Shown here one piece after another: positions 1 to 8,631 of a stretch of DNA of 44,126 bases. The stretch spans positions 1 through 44,126 of the forward strand of contig CAYJNQ010000014.1 in assembly GCA_964371725.1 (NCBI GenBank), given 5' to 3'. Position 1 is the stretch's first letter. Each line of letters begins with the position of its first letter. Under the pieces are notes generated by a model. It did no database searches. It saw nothing but the letters and a program-made list of their open reading frames with translations, and was not told the DNA's origin. The translations under genes were made by a program, and so were the position numbers. This DNA is from JAAYCI01 sp964371725 (GTDB lineage: Bacteria > Bacillota > Clostridia > Oscillospirales > Ruminococcaceae).

Positions 1-1
1 C

Positions 2-1345
2 TCCGCCTGGGGTGATTTGCGTGTGATTACCGTATCCAATACGCAGAACCAAAACTCTGACACGGACCCCTTGAACGACAATGTTGTGGCGCAGTTTGCC
101 GGCATGGAGCATGTCATTGCCTCCACACCAAAGTATTCCTCCCCTGTTTTGGGCAACGGAACGGTGGTGGCCGGAAACTCGAACCGTTACGAGCTGTTTT
201 ATATGCTTGCCACCGGCATTGAACCGGCTGCCATGGAGCCAATGGAGTACAATTTGATGACGGGGCGTTATGCAAACGACGTGAGAGGCAGCACAAACAA
301 CATCGAAGTGGTGATAGGCCCCGGCCTGTTTTTCAGTTTTTACGACAGCACCAAAAGTGAAAACAACCCAAACCGTTACATCACCGCAGAGTACCCCTCC
401 TATGATGAGGCAGGCCCGAATATGCAGCCTTTGAATAACCCCCAGTACGATGAAAACGGCGTGCTTTTGAACGCGGACGAATTTTTCTTTGACCCGATGA
501 ACACCACCCTCACCTACCGCATGCAATATGCCACAGATTCTGTGACGGGCGAGCCGAAATACGAAGACTATACCCTCACAGTGGTGGGGGTTTTCGAGCC
601 GTCTTCCGATTATACCATCAACAACGGCATTGTGTTCCCCATCAATTCCATGAAAAAGTTGGAACAAGATTATTATCGCCTCAGCGGCACACGCCCCACT
701 TCCACCGCCTCCATGTTTGGCGGCCCCTCGATTCCGGCCGGCAGTTATGACACGGTGGTTGTGAAGGTGGACGAGGTGGAGTTTATGCCCGACGTGGAGA
801 AAACCATTGCCGATATGGGCTACCAGATAAGCTCCATGAGCCAAGAGCGCGCAAGGCTGCAAGGCAGTGTGATGCAAACCCAGCTCATGCTCGGCGGCCT
901 TGCGGCGGTGTCTCTGTTTGTGGCGGCGCTCAACATTGCCAACACCATGACCATGGCTATTTATGAACGAACGCGAGAAATTGGCGTGATGAAGGTGCTG
1001 GGTTGCCGTTTAAGCTACATCCGCGCCATGTTTTTAATAGAATCGGGCACCATTGGTTTTTGCGGCGGTGTCTTGGGGGTCATCATCAGTTTTCTCATCA
1101 GTGCCATTTTGAATTATTTGCCCCTTATTCTAACAACACTCGGCATCACGGCCGACATCGATGTGAGTTCGATGTTCGGTTTCAGCGATGAACTTACGGC
1201 TTCCGGCACAAAACTTTCTGTCATTGAGCCTTGGCTTGTGTTTCTTGCGCTGGGTTTTTCCACCACGGTGGGCTTGCTTTCGGGTTTTGCCCCTGCCAAC
1301 CGCGCCATGAAAATTTCGTCTTTGGAAGCCATTCGGCACGATTGA
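2..1345 (+). CDS. ABC transporter permease, MacB/FtsX type (5' end cut off)
   Basis: The frame is open to the left edge of the window, so this is the C-terminal part of a longer gene and the true start is not visible. The visible part begins with a large soluble extracytoplasmic region of about 290 residues (MacB periplasmic-core type). An FtsX-like block follows with the usual hydrophobic segments: one near nt 880-960, then the motif ERTREIGVMKVLGC at about nt 967-1010, then two further membrane segments ending near nt 1300. The ERTREIG(V)MKALG motif is typical of MacB/LolC-type permeases. Such proteins pair with an ATPase to move lipids or peptides or to work as mechanotransmission devices; the ATPase gene would lie upstream, outside the window. 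The next gene, a muramidase, starts 51 nt downstream, so a shared envelope-related transcript is possible. Confidence 0.9.
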   Translation, partial: SAWGDLRVITVSNTQNQNSDTDPLNDNVVAQFAGMEHVIASTPKYSSPVLGNGTVVAGNSNRYELFYMLATGIEPAAMEPMEYNLMTGRYANDVRGSTNNIEVVIGPGLFFSFYDSTKSENNPNRYITAEYPSYDEAGPNMQPLNNPQYDENGVLLNADEFFFDPMNTTLTYRMQYATDSVTGEPKYEDYTLTVVGVFEPSSDYTINNGIVFPINSMKKLEQDYYRLSGTRPTSTASMFGGPSIPAGSYDTVVVKVDEVEFMPDVEKTIADMGYQISSMSQERARLQGSVMQTQLMLGGLAAVSLFVAALNIANTMTMAIYERTREIGVMKVLGCRLSYIRAMFLIESGTIGFCGGVLGVIISFLISAILNYLPLILTTLGITADIDVSSMFGFSDELTASGTKLSVIEPWLVFLALGFSTTVGLLSGFAPANRAMKISSLEAIRHD

Positions 1346-1396
1346 TTTTACCTCCCCTCACCGCAAACCGCGCTGGCCCATTCAGTAGAGGATACT

Positions 1397-2401
1397 ATGA
1401 AAAAACTTTCAAAATTCAATTTAGTGCTTTTGCTCGTAAACATCATATTGCTTCTTGCACTGCTTTTTTCACTTTTCTCTGTTTTGTTTCAAAGCGAAAC
1501 CGAACCGGGTGCAGAGGGGGTAAATATGCCACAATCCGGCAGTGAAACAGCCGATGTAAATGCACAGCTGGAGGCATGGATAGGAAACATGAAAGCGCTG
1601 GCCGAACTGCACGGCGTGAGCACCTATTTCTTACAAGAGTTGTTTCCCGAGCAAATTGTATACACTTCGCAAGGCCAATACCATTATGCCAATGTGGATA
1701 CCTCCCTTGCCTTACACAGCTACAACTGGGAGCATTTAACAGAGGATGAAAGCGGTGTGTTACACTATGCAGACCCAAATGGTGTGCAAGGGCTTGTGGG
1801 CATTGATGTGTCGAAATATCAGGGCGAAATCGAGTGGGATGCCGTGCAAGAGCAGGGCATCCAGTTTGCCATGTTGCGCGCCGGCTATCGCGGGTATGAA
1901 ACAGGTGCTATCATGGAAGACGAATTCTTAGAAAGCTATTTGCAAGGGGCAAGTGAAGCGGGAATTCCCATTGGTCTTTATTTCTTTTCTCAGGCGGTTA
2001 GCGTGGAAGAAGCCATCGAAGAGGCCGATTATGCCATTGATGCCGCAGATGGCTATGCAATACAATATCCCATTGTGTTCGATATGGAGGAGATTGCCGA
2101 GGGGCCATATCGCACCGAATCCCTTACGGCAGCCCAGATTACAGACATTGCCATTGCCTTTTGTGAGCGTGTAAAGGAGCGCGGCTACACACCCATGATA
2201 TATGGCAATGTGGGCTTTCTTTTGGGCAGAATGGAGCTTTCGCGCTTGCAAGAATACGATATATGGTTTGCTCAATATCGCCCCATGCCCTATTTCCCCT
2301 ATGAACTCAGTATGTGGCAATATACCCACCAAGGCACGGTGAACGGCATTGCCGGCGATGTGGACCTCAACATCAGCTTTGTGGATTTTGCCGCCCAATA
2401 G
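1397..2401 (+). CDS. Membrane-anchored GH25 muramidase (lysozyme-like)
   Basis: This is a 334-residue protein. One hydrophobic segment at residues 8-32 follows KK and serves as an uncleaved anchor or signal. A linker of about 100 residues comes next, and a glycoside hydrolase family 25 domain fills residues 134 to the end. GH25 signatures visible are GIDVSKYQGEIEWD (catalytic-site Asp at 137), the LRAGYRG strand, the GLYFFSQ strand and the DxE pair in VFDMEEI (D229, E231). The C-terminal WQYT and DVDLN motifs are also typical. GH25 enzymes cleave N-acetylmuramyl-beta-1,4-N-acetylglucosamine bonds, so this should be a cell-wall remodelling enzyme acting outside the membrane. The ATG is preceded by AGAGGAT. 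The downstream gene begins 12 nt after the stop, which suggests an operon. Confidence 0.9.
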   Translation: MKKLSKFNLVLLLVNIILLLALLFSLFSVLFQSETEPGAEGVNMPQSGSETADVNAQLEAWIGNMKALAELHGVSTYFLQELFPEQIVYTSQGQYHYANVDTSLALHSYNWEHLTEDESGVLHYADPNGVQGLVGIDVSKYQGEIEWDAVQEQGIQFAMLRAGYRGYETGAIMEDEFLESYLQGASEAGIPIGLYFFSQAVSVEEAIEEADYAIDAADGYAIQYPIVFDMEEIAEGPYRTESLTAAQITDIAIAFCERVKERGYTPMIYGNVGFLLGRMELSRLQEYDIWFAQYRPMPYFPYELSMWQYTHQGTVNGIAGDVDLNISFVDFAAQ

Positions 2402-2413
2402 GAAGGTGTCCCC

Positions 2414-3373
2414 ATGCCCGACAGCTACACCCATGTTCATATCGCCTTTCACGCTTTGTTGCGTGCCCATCTTTCCGCGGCCAGTCTCCCCTGCTATTTT
2501 GCCGGGGCAAACGGCTCGGATGTGCTTTGCCATTTCAAGCCCGGAAAGCAAACACCCAGCCCAAATCTGCCCGCCCTTTCCGAACAAATGCAAAAGGAAA
2601 AAACGGGCCTGTTTCTTACACGCCTTATCGCGCAGTCGCTCACAACACAGCAGCAAAGCTATACCATGGGTTATTTAACACATTATGCTGCTTGTTGCAT
2701 CCTGAACCCCTACATTACGGCCTTGGGCGATGCCGGGCTCTTTAAAGGTCGGGCAGGACGCCTTTCTTTCGAGGCGTCCCTTGATTCTGAGCTGTTTTAT
2801 CAAAATCATCGCAGGCGAATCGTGCCGCCGTATGCCGCTACGCCTATCTTGCTCAATGAGGACTTGGCCCAAGTAAGCAAACTGTTGCAAGATGCCGTTT
2901 TTTTTGTTTACAAGCAAGATATAGACGCAGTTCATTTTGCAGACGCATTCCACGACAATATGCGGATGCGGAAAAAGATGGTTTCAGCACACGGCCTGCA
3001 CAAGCTGTGGGCAAAACGATTGTACACGCTTTTATATGGAAGAAAGCGTTCCGAGGACATGGTTTCCAGGATGCAACCGGGTGCGGCTTTGCCTCTTTTA
3101 CCACAGCAATGGAAGGACCCCTACACCCTGCAAAAGAAGCACATGAGCTTGGAGGAAGTGTTGGCACTTTCGGTAGACATGGCTGCCTCTGTCATCTCTG
3201 CGGCCATGCAGTATTGGCTTTTGGAAATTGACGAAGCGGAGCTTGCAACATGCCTTGGAAACAAGAGCTACCATACAGGGCAGCCCCTTGGCACCACAGA
3301 GGCATCACCTGCCATACAGGAAACCACCCCCTTTGCGAGCACAGGGGAAACCATTGAAAATAAACCCGAGTGA
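2414..3373 (+). CDS. Zinc-dependent phospholipase C-like protein
   Basis: This 319-residue protein resembles the Bacillota zinc-dependent phospholipase C family (PF00882-like). The N-terminus MPDSYTHVHIA resembles the family's opening Tyr/His motif. The segment CYFAGANGSDVLCHF aligns by eye with the usual FLLGAQGPDPLFF. The segment GYLTHYAACCILNPYI aligns with GFLTHYALDSTCHPYI. In that last motif the family's Asp and second His are replaced (ACC and LN), so part of the metal site may be altered. No signal peptide is evident. The C-terminal 40 residues are low-complexity (Thr/Glu/Pro). A GGAAGG ribosome site lies ahead of the ATG. The neighbours (muramidase, MATE) are close and co-oriented. 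The family assignment is moderate and the activity is not certain. Confidence 0.6.
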   Translation: MPDSYTHVHIAFHALLRAHLSAASLPCYFAGANGSDVLCHFKPGKQTPSPNLPALSEQMQKEKTGLFLTRLIAQSLTTQQQSYTMGYLTHYAACCILNPYITALGDAGLFKGRAGRLSFEASLDSELFYQNHRRRIVPPYAATPILLNEDLAQVSKLLQDAVFFVYKQDIDAVHFADAFHDNMRMRKKMVSAHGLHKLWAKRLYTLLYGRKRSEDMVSRMQPGAALPLLPQQWKDPYTLQKKHMSLEEVLALSVDMAASVISAAMQYWLLEIDEAELATCLGNKSYHTGQPLGTTEASPAIQETTPFASTGETIENKPE

Positions 3374-3391
3374 AACAGAAAGGCCGTGGCC

Positions 3392-4780
3392 ATGCAAACC
3401 GACAGCATACAAGAAAAGAACCCTCTTGGTTATGAAAAGGTGGAAAAGCTGTTGGTTCGCTTTGCTGTTCCCAGCGTAATTGCGGGAATTGTAGGGGCTT
3501 TGTACAACATTGTGGACCAAATTTTCATCGGGCACGGTGTGGGTGTTTTGGGCAATGCGGCCACCAATGTTTCCTTTCCACTCGTCACCATTTGCATTTC
3601 CCTTGCACTGCTTTTTGGCATTGGCGGTGCCTCCGGTTTCAGTTTGGCATTGGGCCAAGAGAATACAAAAAAAGCTGCCCGCGTTGCGGCGGGCAGTGCC
3701 GTTTGGATGTGGGTTTTCGGCTTTCTACTGATGCTGTTGGTGCTTCTGTTTTTGGAACCCATGCTCCTTTTGTTCGGTGCTGATGCCGAGGTTTTGCCCT
3801 ATGCCGCCAGCTACACCGGTGTGCTCGCATACGGCTTGCCGTTCTTTCTTTTTTCTTCCGGGTTCACCCACCTCATTCGCGCAGACGGCAACCCAAAATA
3901 CTCCATGGTCTGTGTGTTAAGCGGTGCCGTTTTAAACACCATTTTAGATCCCATTTTTATTTTTGGAATGCATATGGGCATGGCCGGGGCAGCCTTGGCC
4001 ACCGTAATTGCACAAGGCGTTTCGGCTCTATTATGTCTTTTCTATCTGTTCCATTTTCGCACTGTATCTTTGGAAAAAACAGATTTTTTTCCAAACATCA
4101 AAACGGTTTCGTACACCGTCTCTCTTGGCATTGCATCTTGCATCAACCAAATTGCCATGACGGTTACCCAAATTGTGATGAACAACCTCCTCACCCACTA
4201 CGGTGCTGCCTCTATCTATGGCTCGGCCATTCCGCTTGCCGCCGTGGGTGTTATTTCCAAGGTGAATTTCATTTTTCTCTCTGTCATCATTGGCATTGCG
4301 CAGGGAAACCAGCCTATTGTGGGCTTTAACTATGGTGCAAAAAATTATTCTCGTGTGCGCAAAACCTATAAAAACGCCCTTTTGGCCGCCACGGTGGTGG
4401 CCTTTCTTGGGTTTGCCTGTTTTCAGCTGTTTCCTCGCTCCATCATCTCCTTATTTGGCAGTGGAAGCGAAGCCTATTATCAATTTGCCACCCACTATTT
4501 GCGCATTTTCATGCTGTGTTTTTTCCTCATTGGTATACAGCCCATCACCTCGAATTTTCTCACCTCTATCGGCAAGGCAAACAAAGGCGTTTTGCTGGCT
4601 TTGTCACGGCAGATTTTGTTTTTATTGCCCCTTGTTTTTTTGTTTTCGATTCTCTTTGGCATAGATGGAATTTTGTATGCAGGCCCTCTTGCCGACATCG
4701 CCTCGGCAGTTTTGGCACTCTCGTTTGTGCGCTTTGAATTTTCACGCATGAAACAATTGGAAAAAAGCCTCTTGGTGTAA
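3392..4780 (+). CDS. MATE family multidrug/cation exporter
   Basis: This is a protein of about 462 residues with twelve hydrophobic segments and the NorM/DinF-like MATE layout. The N-terminal stretch LLVRFAVPSVIAGIVGALYNIVDQIFIGHGVG is a hallmark of the clostridial MATE branch. QGNQPIVGFNYGA marks the start of the second six-helix half. Such proteins export organic cations or metabolites in exchange for H+ or Na+. I prefer the ATG at 3392 over the GTG at 3386, because the AGAAAGG ribosome site ends about 9 nt before the ATG and only about 3 nt before the GTG. The gene follows the PLC-like gene by 18 nt. It converges on the cysteine desulfurase gene with only 7 nt between the stop codons and no clear terminator. 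The substrate cannot be inferred. Confidence 0.92.
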   Translation: MQTDSIQEKNPLGYEKVEKLLVRFAVPSVIAGIVGALYNIVDQIFIGHGVGVLGNAATNVSFPLVTICISLALLFGIGGASGFSLALGQENTKKAARVAAGSAVWMWVFGFLLMLLVLLFLEPMLLLFGADAEVLPYAASYTGVLAYGLPFFLFSSGFTHLIRADGNPKYSMVCVLSGAVLNTILDPIFIFGMHMGMAGAALATVIAQGVSALLCLFYLFHFRTVSLEKTDFFPNIKTVSYTVSLGIASCINQIAMTVTQIVMNNLLTHYGAASIYGSAIPLAAVGVISKVNFIFLSVIIGIAQGNQPIVGFNYGAKNYSRVRKTYKNALLAATVVAFLGFACFQLFPRSIISLFGSGSEAYYQFATHYLRIFMLCFFLIGIQPITSNFLTSIGKANKGVLLALSRQILFLLPLVFLFSILFGIDGILYAGPLADIASAVLALSFVRFEFSRMKQLEKSLLV

Positions 4781-4787
4781 AAACCAT

Positions 4788-5900
4788 CTAGAAAGCCAGT
4801 TTTTTCAGCGCATCGGCTGCCGTCTCCACCTCGGTTTCCGTGTTGAAGTGAGAAAAAGAAAATCGAACGGCACCACGTTTTTCAGTTCCGAAACGCCGGT
4901 GCAAAAGCGGTGCACAATGGATGCCACTTCGCGTGGCAATGTCATATTCTTCATCCAAAATGGCTGTGAGTTCTGCCGAAGTGAAACCAGATAAATTAAG
5001 GCTGACAAGCGGTGCGCGGCTTTCCGCTTGCATATCCCCGTAAAATTCGATGCCGGGAATGTCCCTTGTGCTTTCATAGAATAGCCGTGTTAGCCGTTCG
5101 CCTTGTGCACGCACGGCATCCCCCTTTTCTATCAGGTACAGAAGCCCTGCAAGCAACCCGGCAATGCCATGCCCATTCAAGGTGCCGGCCTCCAAGCGGT
5201 CCGGCAATTCTGCCGGTTGACTTGGGCTGAAAGACTGGCTGCCACTGCCCCCCATGAGAAGGGCCGGTGGCGAAAACCGCGAGCTTAGGCACAGCCCGCC
5301 AATGCCTTGTGGGCCATAGAGAGATTTGTGCCCGGTAACACAAAGTGCATCGATGCACATCGCTTGCATATCCAGCGAAAAAACACCGGCCGTTTGCGCG
5401 GCATCCACAATAAAATAAAGGTCGTTTTCGCGGCAATAGCGCCCCACAGCGGCAATATCCACCACGTTGCCGGTTAAATTGGATGCATGCGAGAGAACCA
5501 CGGCCTTTGCTTTGTAATGCTCTATGGTTTCAAACAACTGCTCTATACGGTAACGTCCTTTTTCATCCACCGGCACAAGCTGTGTATCCGGCCTTGAAAG
5601 CGCCGGGCGCAGCACCGAGTTGTGTTCAGCTTCACTGCTCACAACCGTGCCGTTTACGGCCTGAATGGCAATGTTCAATGCTTCTGTAGCATTTTTGGTG
5701 AAGACCACCGCATCGGCCTTTTCACAACCCACATACCCCGCAAGGGTGTTTCTGGCTTTGTGGATTTCTCTTGCCGCTTGTAAAGCAACTTTGTGTGAAG
5801 AACGGGATGCATTGCCAAAGCTTTGCATGGCGTTCTTCACTGCGTCAATCACCTGCTGTGGCTTGTGCATGGTTGTGGCGGCATTGTCAAAGTATATCAT
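4788..5900 (-). CDS. Cysteine desulfurase-like PLP enzyme of the selenium cluster
   Basis: This is a class V aminotransferase-fold enzyme of 370 residues. The visible active-site landmarks are the YFDNAATT opening, the cofactor-stacking His in SEAEHNSV (H93), the PLP-pyridine Asp in DAAQTAG (D166), the Schiff-base Lys in TGHKSLYGP (K192) and the mobile-loop Cys in RSGIHCAP (C329). The family removes sulfur, or selenium, from cysteine or selenocysteine as an enzyme-bound persulfide or selenide. The ATG at 5900 is preceded by AGAGAG. The open frame extends 28 codons further upstream but has no ribosome site there. The gene is divergent from yedF, and this pairing is commonly seen with YedF and DUF3343 in selenium-using Clostridia. 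The likely role is to mobilise selenium for the labile-selenium molybdenum hydroxylase encoded downstream. That role is inferred from context, since the fold alone does not separate S from Se. Confidence 0.88.
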   Translation of the reverse strand: MIYFDNAATTMHKPQQVIDAVKNAMQSFGNASRSSHKVALQAAREIHKARNTLAGYVGCEKADAVVFTKNATEALNIAIQAVNGTVVSSEAEHNSVLRPALSRPDTQLVPVDEKGRYRIEQLFETIEHYKAKAVVLSHASNLTGNVVDIAAVGRYCRENDLYFIVDAAQTAGVFSLDMQAMCIDALCVTGHKSLYGPQGIGGLCLSSRFSPPALLMGGSGSQSFSPSQPAELPDRLEAGTLNGHGIAGLLAGLLYLIEKGDAVRAQGERLTRLFYESTRDIPGIEFYGDMQAESRAPLVSLNLSGFTSAELTAILDEEYDIATRSGIHCAPLLHRRFGTEKRGAVRFSFSHFNTETEVETAADALKKLAF

Positions 5901-6081
5901 GGTTTTCTCTCTTCTTTTCAGCAATTTGTTGTTTTCTGATACCGATTTTAGTGCAAGGGGTTCGATATAGATAAAACCTATCAAGAAACGGTTTGTATAG
6001 AGATTTTGAATTTTATCATCATCGCATAATTTGCTATACTATAGCATAGATTCATGCCCCAACACAAGAGAGGAATTTCCT
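5901..6081. promoter_or_regulatory. Divergent promoter region, desulfurase / yedF
   Basis: The 181-nt spacer separates two divergent genes and must hold both promoters. For the plus strand a good TATACT -10 box lies at 6035-6040 and the following bases contain a TATAGCATA stretch. I see no strong -35 at the proper distance, so a regulator may be needed. AGAGAGGA at 6067-6074 is the yedF ribosome site. No selenium-responsive element is recognisable. Confidence 0.45.
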
Positions 6082-6663
6082 ATGCAAACATTGGATATGA
6101 GAGGGAAAGCGTGTCCCATTCCCGTAATTGAATGCAAAAAAGCACTTAAAACCGCCGCCCCCGGCGAAACGGTTTTTGTGCTTGTGGACAATGAGGTGGC
6201 CAAACAAAACCTCTGGCGTCTTGCCCAAAAACACAACTGCCTTTTTTCGTGTGAAGAGCAAGCAGACGGCATTCGTAAAGTAAGCTTGCAAACACCCGGC
6301 GAGGAAATGGCTGCTGCCAAAATGCAAGGCGGGCTTGTGGTGGCCATTGGAAGCAGTTGCATGGGGCGCGGAGATGAAGCCCTTGGAAAAATGCTGATGA
6401 AAAGCTACCTCTATTCGCTTACTGAGCTGGATACACCCCCGGCATTTCTGCTTTTGTTCAACAGTGGTGTACATTTGGCTGTGGAAGACGCCGCAAGTGT
6501 GGAAGATTTGCACACCTTGGAAAAAAACGGAACACAAATAGCCGTTTGTGGCGCTTGTCTTGATTATTACAAGCTGAAAGAGAAGCTGGCCGCAGGTTTT
6601 GTGAGCAATATGTATGCCATTGCCAGCACCATGGCCGCGGCGGAAACCTTGGTAAACTTATAA
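6082..6663 (+). CDS. yedF: Selenium metabolism protein YedF
   Basis: This 193-residue protein has two parts. The N-terminal 75 residues form a TusA/SirA-like domain with the signature RGKACPIPVIECKKAL and its reactive Cys at position 11. The C-terminal 110 residues form a DsrE/F-like domain with a CGACLDYY cysteine pair. This fusion is the YedF family, which co-occurs with labile-selenium molybdenum hydroxylases. Its exact chemistry is not established; a role as a persulfide/selenide carrier is a reasonable inference. The start is the ATG at 6082, 8 nt after AGAGAGGA. A longer in-frame start at 6031 lies inside the promoter and is rejected. The TAA stop overlaps the next ATG (TAATG), so translation is coupled to the DUF3343 gene. 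Confidence 0.92.
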   Translation: MQTLDMRGKACPIPVIECKKALKTAAPGETVFVLVDNEVAKQNLWRLAQKHNCLFSCEEQADGIRKVSLQTPGEEMAAAKMQGGLVVAIGSSCMGRGDEALGKMLMKSYLYSLTELDTPPAFLLLFNSGVHLAVEDAASVEDLHTLEKNGTQIAVCGACLDYYKLKEKLAAGFVSNMYAIASTMAAAETLVNL

Positions 6664-6929
6664 TGTATAAAGAAGAATGTTTGCTTACCTTTTCTTCTAC
6701 GCACGCGGCCATTTCTGCCGAGGAATGCTTGGTAAACGGCCGGTTTTCCGTGCGTGTTATGGCAAAACCCGACACATTGGGTGCCGGCTGCGGTCTTTGT
6801 TTGCGCTTGGAGCCAAAGCAAAAATTGGCTGCCTGTGCGCTTTTATCGGAGCAAGAAGTGCCCATTGAAAACATCTATTTAGCCAAAAAAAGTGGACATA
6901 AAACGGAGTATTTGCCATGGGAGAACTGA
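6663..6929 (+). CDS. DUF3343 putative Se/S carrier-like protein
   Basis: This is an 88-residue protein of the DUF3343 type. It has an N-terminal beta strand with a conserved TFSSTHAAISAE helix start, the MAKPDTLGAGCGLCLRLE segment and a short C-terminal region. Family members are small, accompany YedF and cysteine desulfurases, and have been proposed to carry selenium or sulfur. Two Cys are visible in the CGLC motif (C43, C46); the second position is usually not Cys in members I recall. The gene overlaps yedF by one base and yqeC by 13 bases, so the three genes form a tightly coupled translational unit. Confidence 0.85.
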   Translation: MYKEECLLTFSSTHAAISAEECLVNGRFSVRVMAKPDTLGAGCGLCLRLEPKQKLAACALLSEQEVPIENIYLAKKSGHKTEYLPWEN

Positions 6930-7642
6930 TTGATGCCTTCGGCCTGCAAAAAGGAGACTGTGTTTCTTTGGTTGGCAGTGGGGGCAAAACCACGCTGATG
7001 TACACATTGGCCAAAACAGCCCCCATGGCCAGCGTTCTCATGAGCACCACCACCAAAATAGGCATGCCACCCACCTGGGCCTATGATCGCTTTTTGGACG
7101 ACGACGGACTGCAAAACGCTCTTCCCGTTTCCGGACGCACTTTGGCCGCTCGACAAAGCGATACCGGAAAACTTAGTGCCCCAAGTGACATGCTTTTGCA
7201 AAAGGCTCATACACAATATGGGCTGAGCCTGCTTGAGTGTGATGGCTCTCGCAATTTGCCCTTGAAAGGCTGGGCAGAATGGGAGCCGGTGGTGCCCGTC
7301 CACACCAGCATCACCATTGGTATCATTCCATTGTGGCCATTGGGGGCACCTGCAGAGGACCGCCTTATCCATCGCTTTCCGCTTTTTTGTGCACTCACGG
7401 GCATCCGGGCAGGGCAACCCATTGAGGCAGAGCACCTTGTGCAAGCCATTTGTTCTAAGCGGGGCAAAAGCCTGTTTACAAAAGCAAAAGGGCGCAAATT
7501 TTTGTTTTTCAGTCAAGTGGAAACACCAAAATCCCTGCATCAGGCGCAGTGCCTTGCACGGCAACTTCCCACTGATTTCCAAAAAAGCCTGCACGGCATC
7601 GTGGCCGGCAGCGCAAAAGAAAACCACGCACAGCTCTTATAG
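6917..7642 (+). CDS. yqeC: Selenium cofactor biosynthesis protein YqeC
   Basis: This 241-residue protein matches the YqeC family. It has an N-terminal P-loop-like motif GSGGKTTLMYTLA (residues 20-32) followed by the family signature STTTKIGMPP. A second conserved block, LLECDGSRNLPLKGWAEWEPVVP, lies near residue 110, and ALTGIRAGQPIE near residue 155. YqeC is confined to genomes with selenium-dependent molybdenum hydroxylases and is assigned by phylogenetic profile to maturation of the labile selenium cofactor. The biochemical step is unknown. The start overlaps the DUF3343 gene by 13 nt, and the sequence ahead of it (ACGGAGTATTTGCC) carries a GGAG site. Confidence 0.9.
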   Translation: MGELIDAFGLQKGDCVSLVGSGGKTTLMYTLAKTAPMASVLMSTTTKIGMPPTWAYDRFLDDDGLQNALPVSGRTLAARQSDTGKLSAPSDMLLQKAHTQYGLSLLECDGSRNLPLKGWAEWEPVVPVHTSITIGIIPLWPLGAPAEDRLIHRFPLFCALTGIRAGQPIEAEHLVQAICSKRGKSLFTKAKGRKFLFFSQVETPKSLHQAQCLARQLPTDFQKSLHGIVAGSAKENHAQLL

Positions 7643-7738
7643 ATCATATTTTTAAATCAACCCGTTGTTTCCATTTGGTCTTTCCAAGTGGTCACAACGC
7701 TTTTTTTGTGCTTTTTTTATAAAAAAACAAAAAAATGT

Positions 7739-7768
7739 TTGACATTTCCCCTCTATTTTGTGTACGAT
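7739..7768 (+). promoter_or_regulatory. Sigma-A-type promoter for the mocA-like gene
   Basis: TTGACA at 7739-7744 is a perfect -35. TACGAT at 7763-7768 is a fair -10 with an 18-nt spacer. The downstream ATG is at 7815 behind an AACGGAGAA ribosome site. This suggests that the mocA-like gene has its own transcript start, in addition to any read-through from yqeC. Confidence 0.6.
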
Positions 7769-7814
7769 TATAGTAGTGGTTTTTCCCGGAATAAAGAAAC
7801 GGAGAATTCGAAAG

Positions 7815-8429
7815 ATGCACCCTGGCACCGAACGTGTGGATGCCATTTTGATGGCTTCGGGCTTTTCACGTCGTTTTGGCGTTGAAAACAAATTGCTTGC
7901 CCCTTTTTGCCGAAAACCTCTTTTGCACTACCCGTTGTTTTTGGCCTGTGAAAGCGGCCTGTTCCATCGTGTGTTTCTGGTTACACAAGATTCACTTGTG
8001 AAAGAATTTGCAAAAAATTACCCTGTTACCGTTTTGCACAACGAGCATCCCGATCGCGGCCAAAGTGAAAGCGTTCGCCTTGGTGTTGCAAATTCTACCG
8101 CAGATTATTATTTGTTCCTTCCGTGTGACCAGCCCCTGTTGGATTTCGAAACCTTACAAGGCATTGTGGCTTTGCGAAAACCACAGCATATTGTACAGCC
8201 ATGTTTTGAAAAACGTGTGGGCAATCCCGTTCTTTTTTCGGCCCATTTTAAAGCAGAATTGCTTGCCCTTGGCAAGGATGTACCGGCTCGAAGTTTGATA
8301 AAGCGCCATTCACAAGCTGTTTTGCATTTGCCGCTTGCAAGCGAAACACCTTTGCTGGATGCCGACACCCCCGAAGAGCTTGCCTTTCTTGCTGAAATGT
8401 TTCAGCACTCTTACCAAAGGAAAGTTTGA
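7815..8429 (+). CDS. MocA-like molybdenum cofactor nucleotidyltransferase
   Basis: This 204-residue protein has an NTP-transferase (GT-A like) fold. Its signature is AILMASGFSRRFGVENKLLAPF near residues 10-31, which corresponds to the LAAGxSxRMGxxK motif with Met-Ala in place of Ala-Ala. It also has NEHPDRGQSESVRLG and PCDQPLLD, which is equivalent to the metal-binding PxDxP strand. MocA/MobA-like proteins add CMP or GMP to molybdopterin; in selenium/Mo hydroxylase clusters the MocA type makes the cytosine dinucleotide cofactor. CTP specificity is inferred from context. I chose the ATG at 7815 because AACGGAGAA precedes it. A start 19 codons upstream lies within the promoter and is rejected. 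Confidence 0.85.
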   Translation: MHPGTERVDAILMASGFSRRFGVENKLLAPFCRKPLLHYPLFLACESGLFHRVFLVTQDSLVKEFAKNYPVTVLHNEHPDRGQSESVRLGVANSTADYYLFLPCDQPLLDFETLQGIVALRKPQHIVQPCFEKRVGNPVLFSAHFKAELLALGKDVPARSLIKRHSQAVLHLPLASETPLLDADTPEELAFLAEMFQHSYQRKV

Positions 8430-8631
8430 TTTTATGTGCACCATCCCATAAATTCAGATTTTTTTTTATTTTACCTAAAAAAATGTTGATTTTCGGAAAG
8501 GGCGTGATATCATATTATGTATAGTGGACTAAAAAAGACTCTGCTATACACATTGGGGCTTATAGAAACGCTCCCTATCAAGCACCCTTTTCAACATCCA
8601 AAATAATGGAACCCAAATGATTGTGGTTCGA

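Noticed and set aside
1928..2656. 242-residue minus-strand frame opposite the muramidase and PLC-like genes
   Set aside because: It lies fully antisense to two well-supported genes, has no family motifs and no ribosome site; a composition shadow.
4781..4787. Terminator between MATE and desulfurase genes
   Set aside because: Only 7 nt separate the stops and no stem with a T-run is visible.
6875..7627. 250-residue minus-strand frame opposite yqeC
   Set aside because: Antisense to a clear YqeC gene, Cys/His-rich in the way shadow frames are, no recognisable domain.
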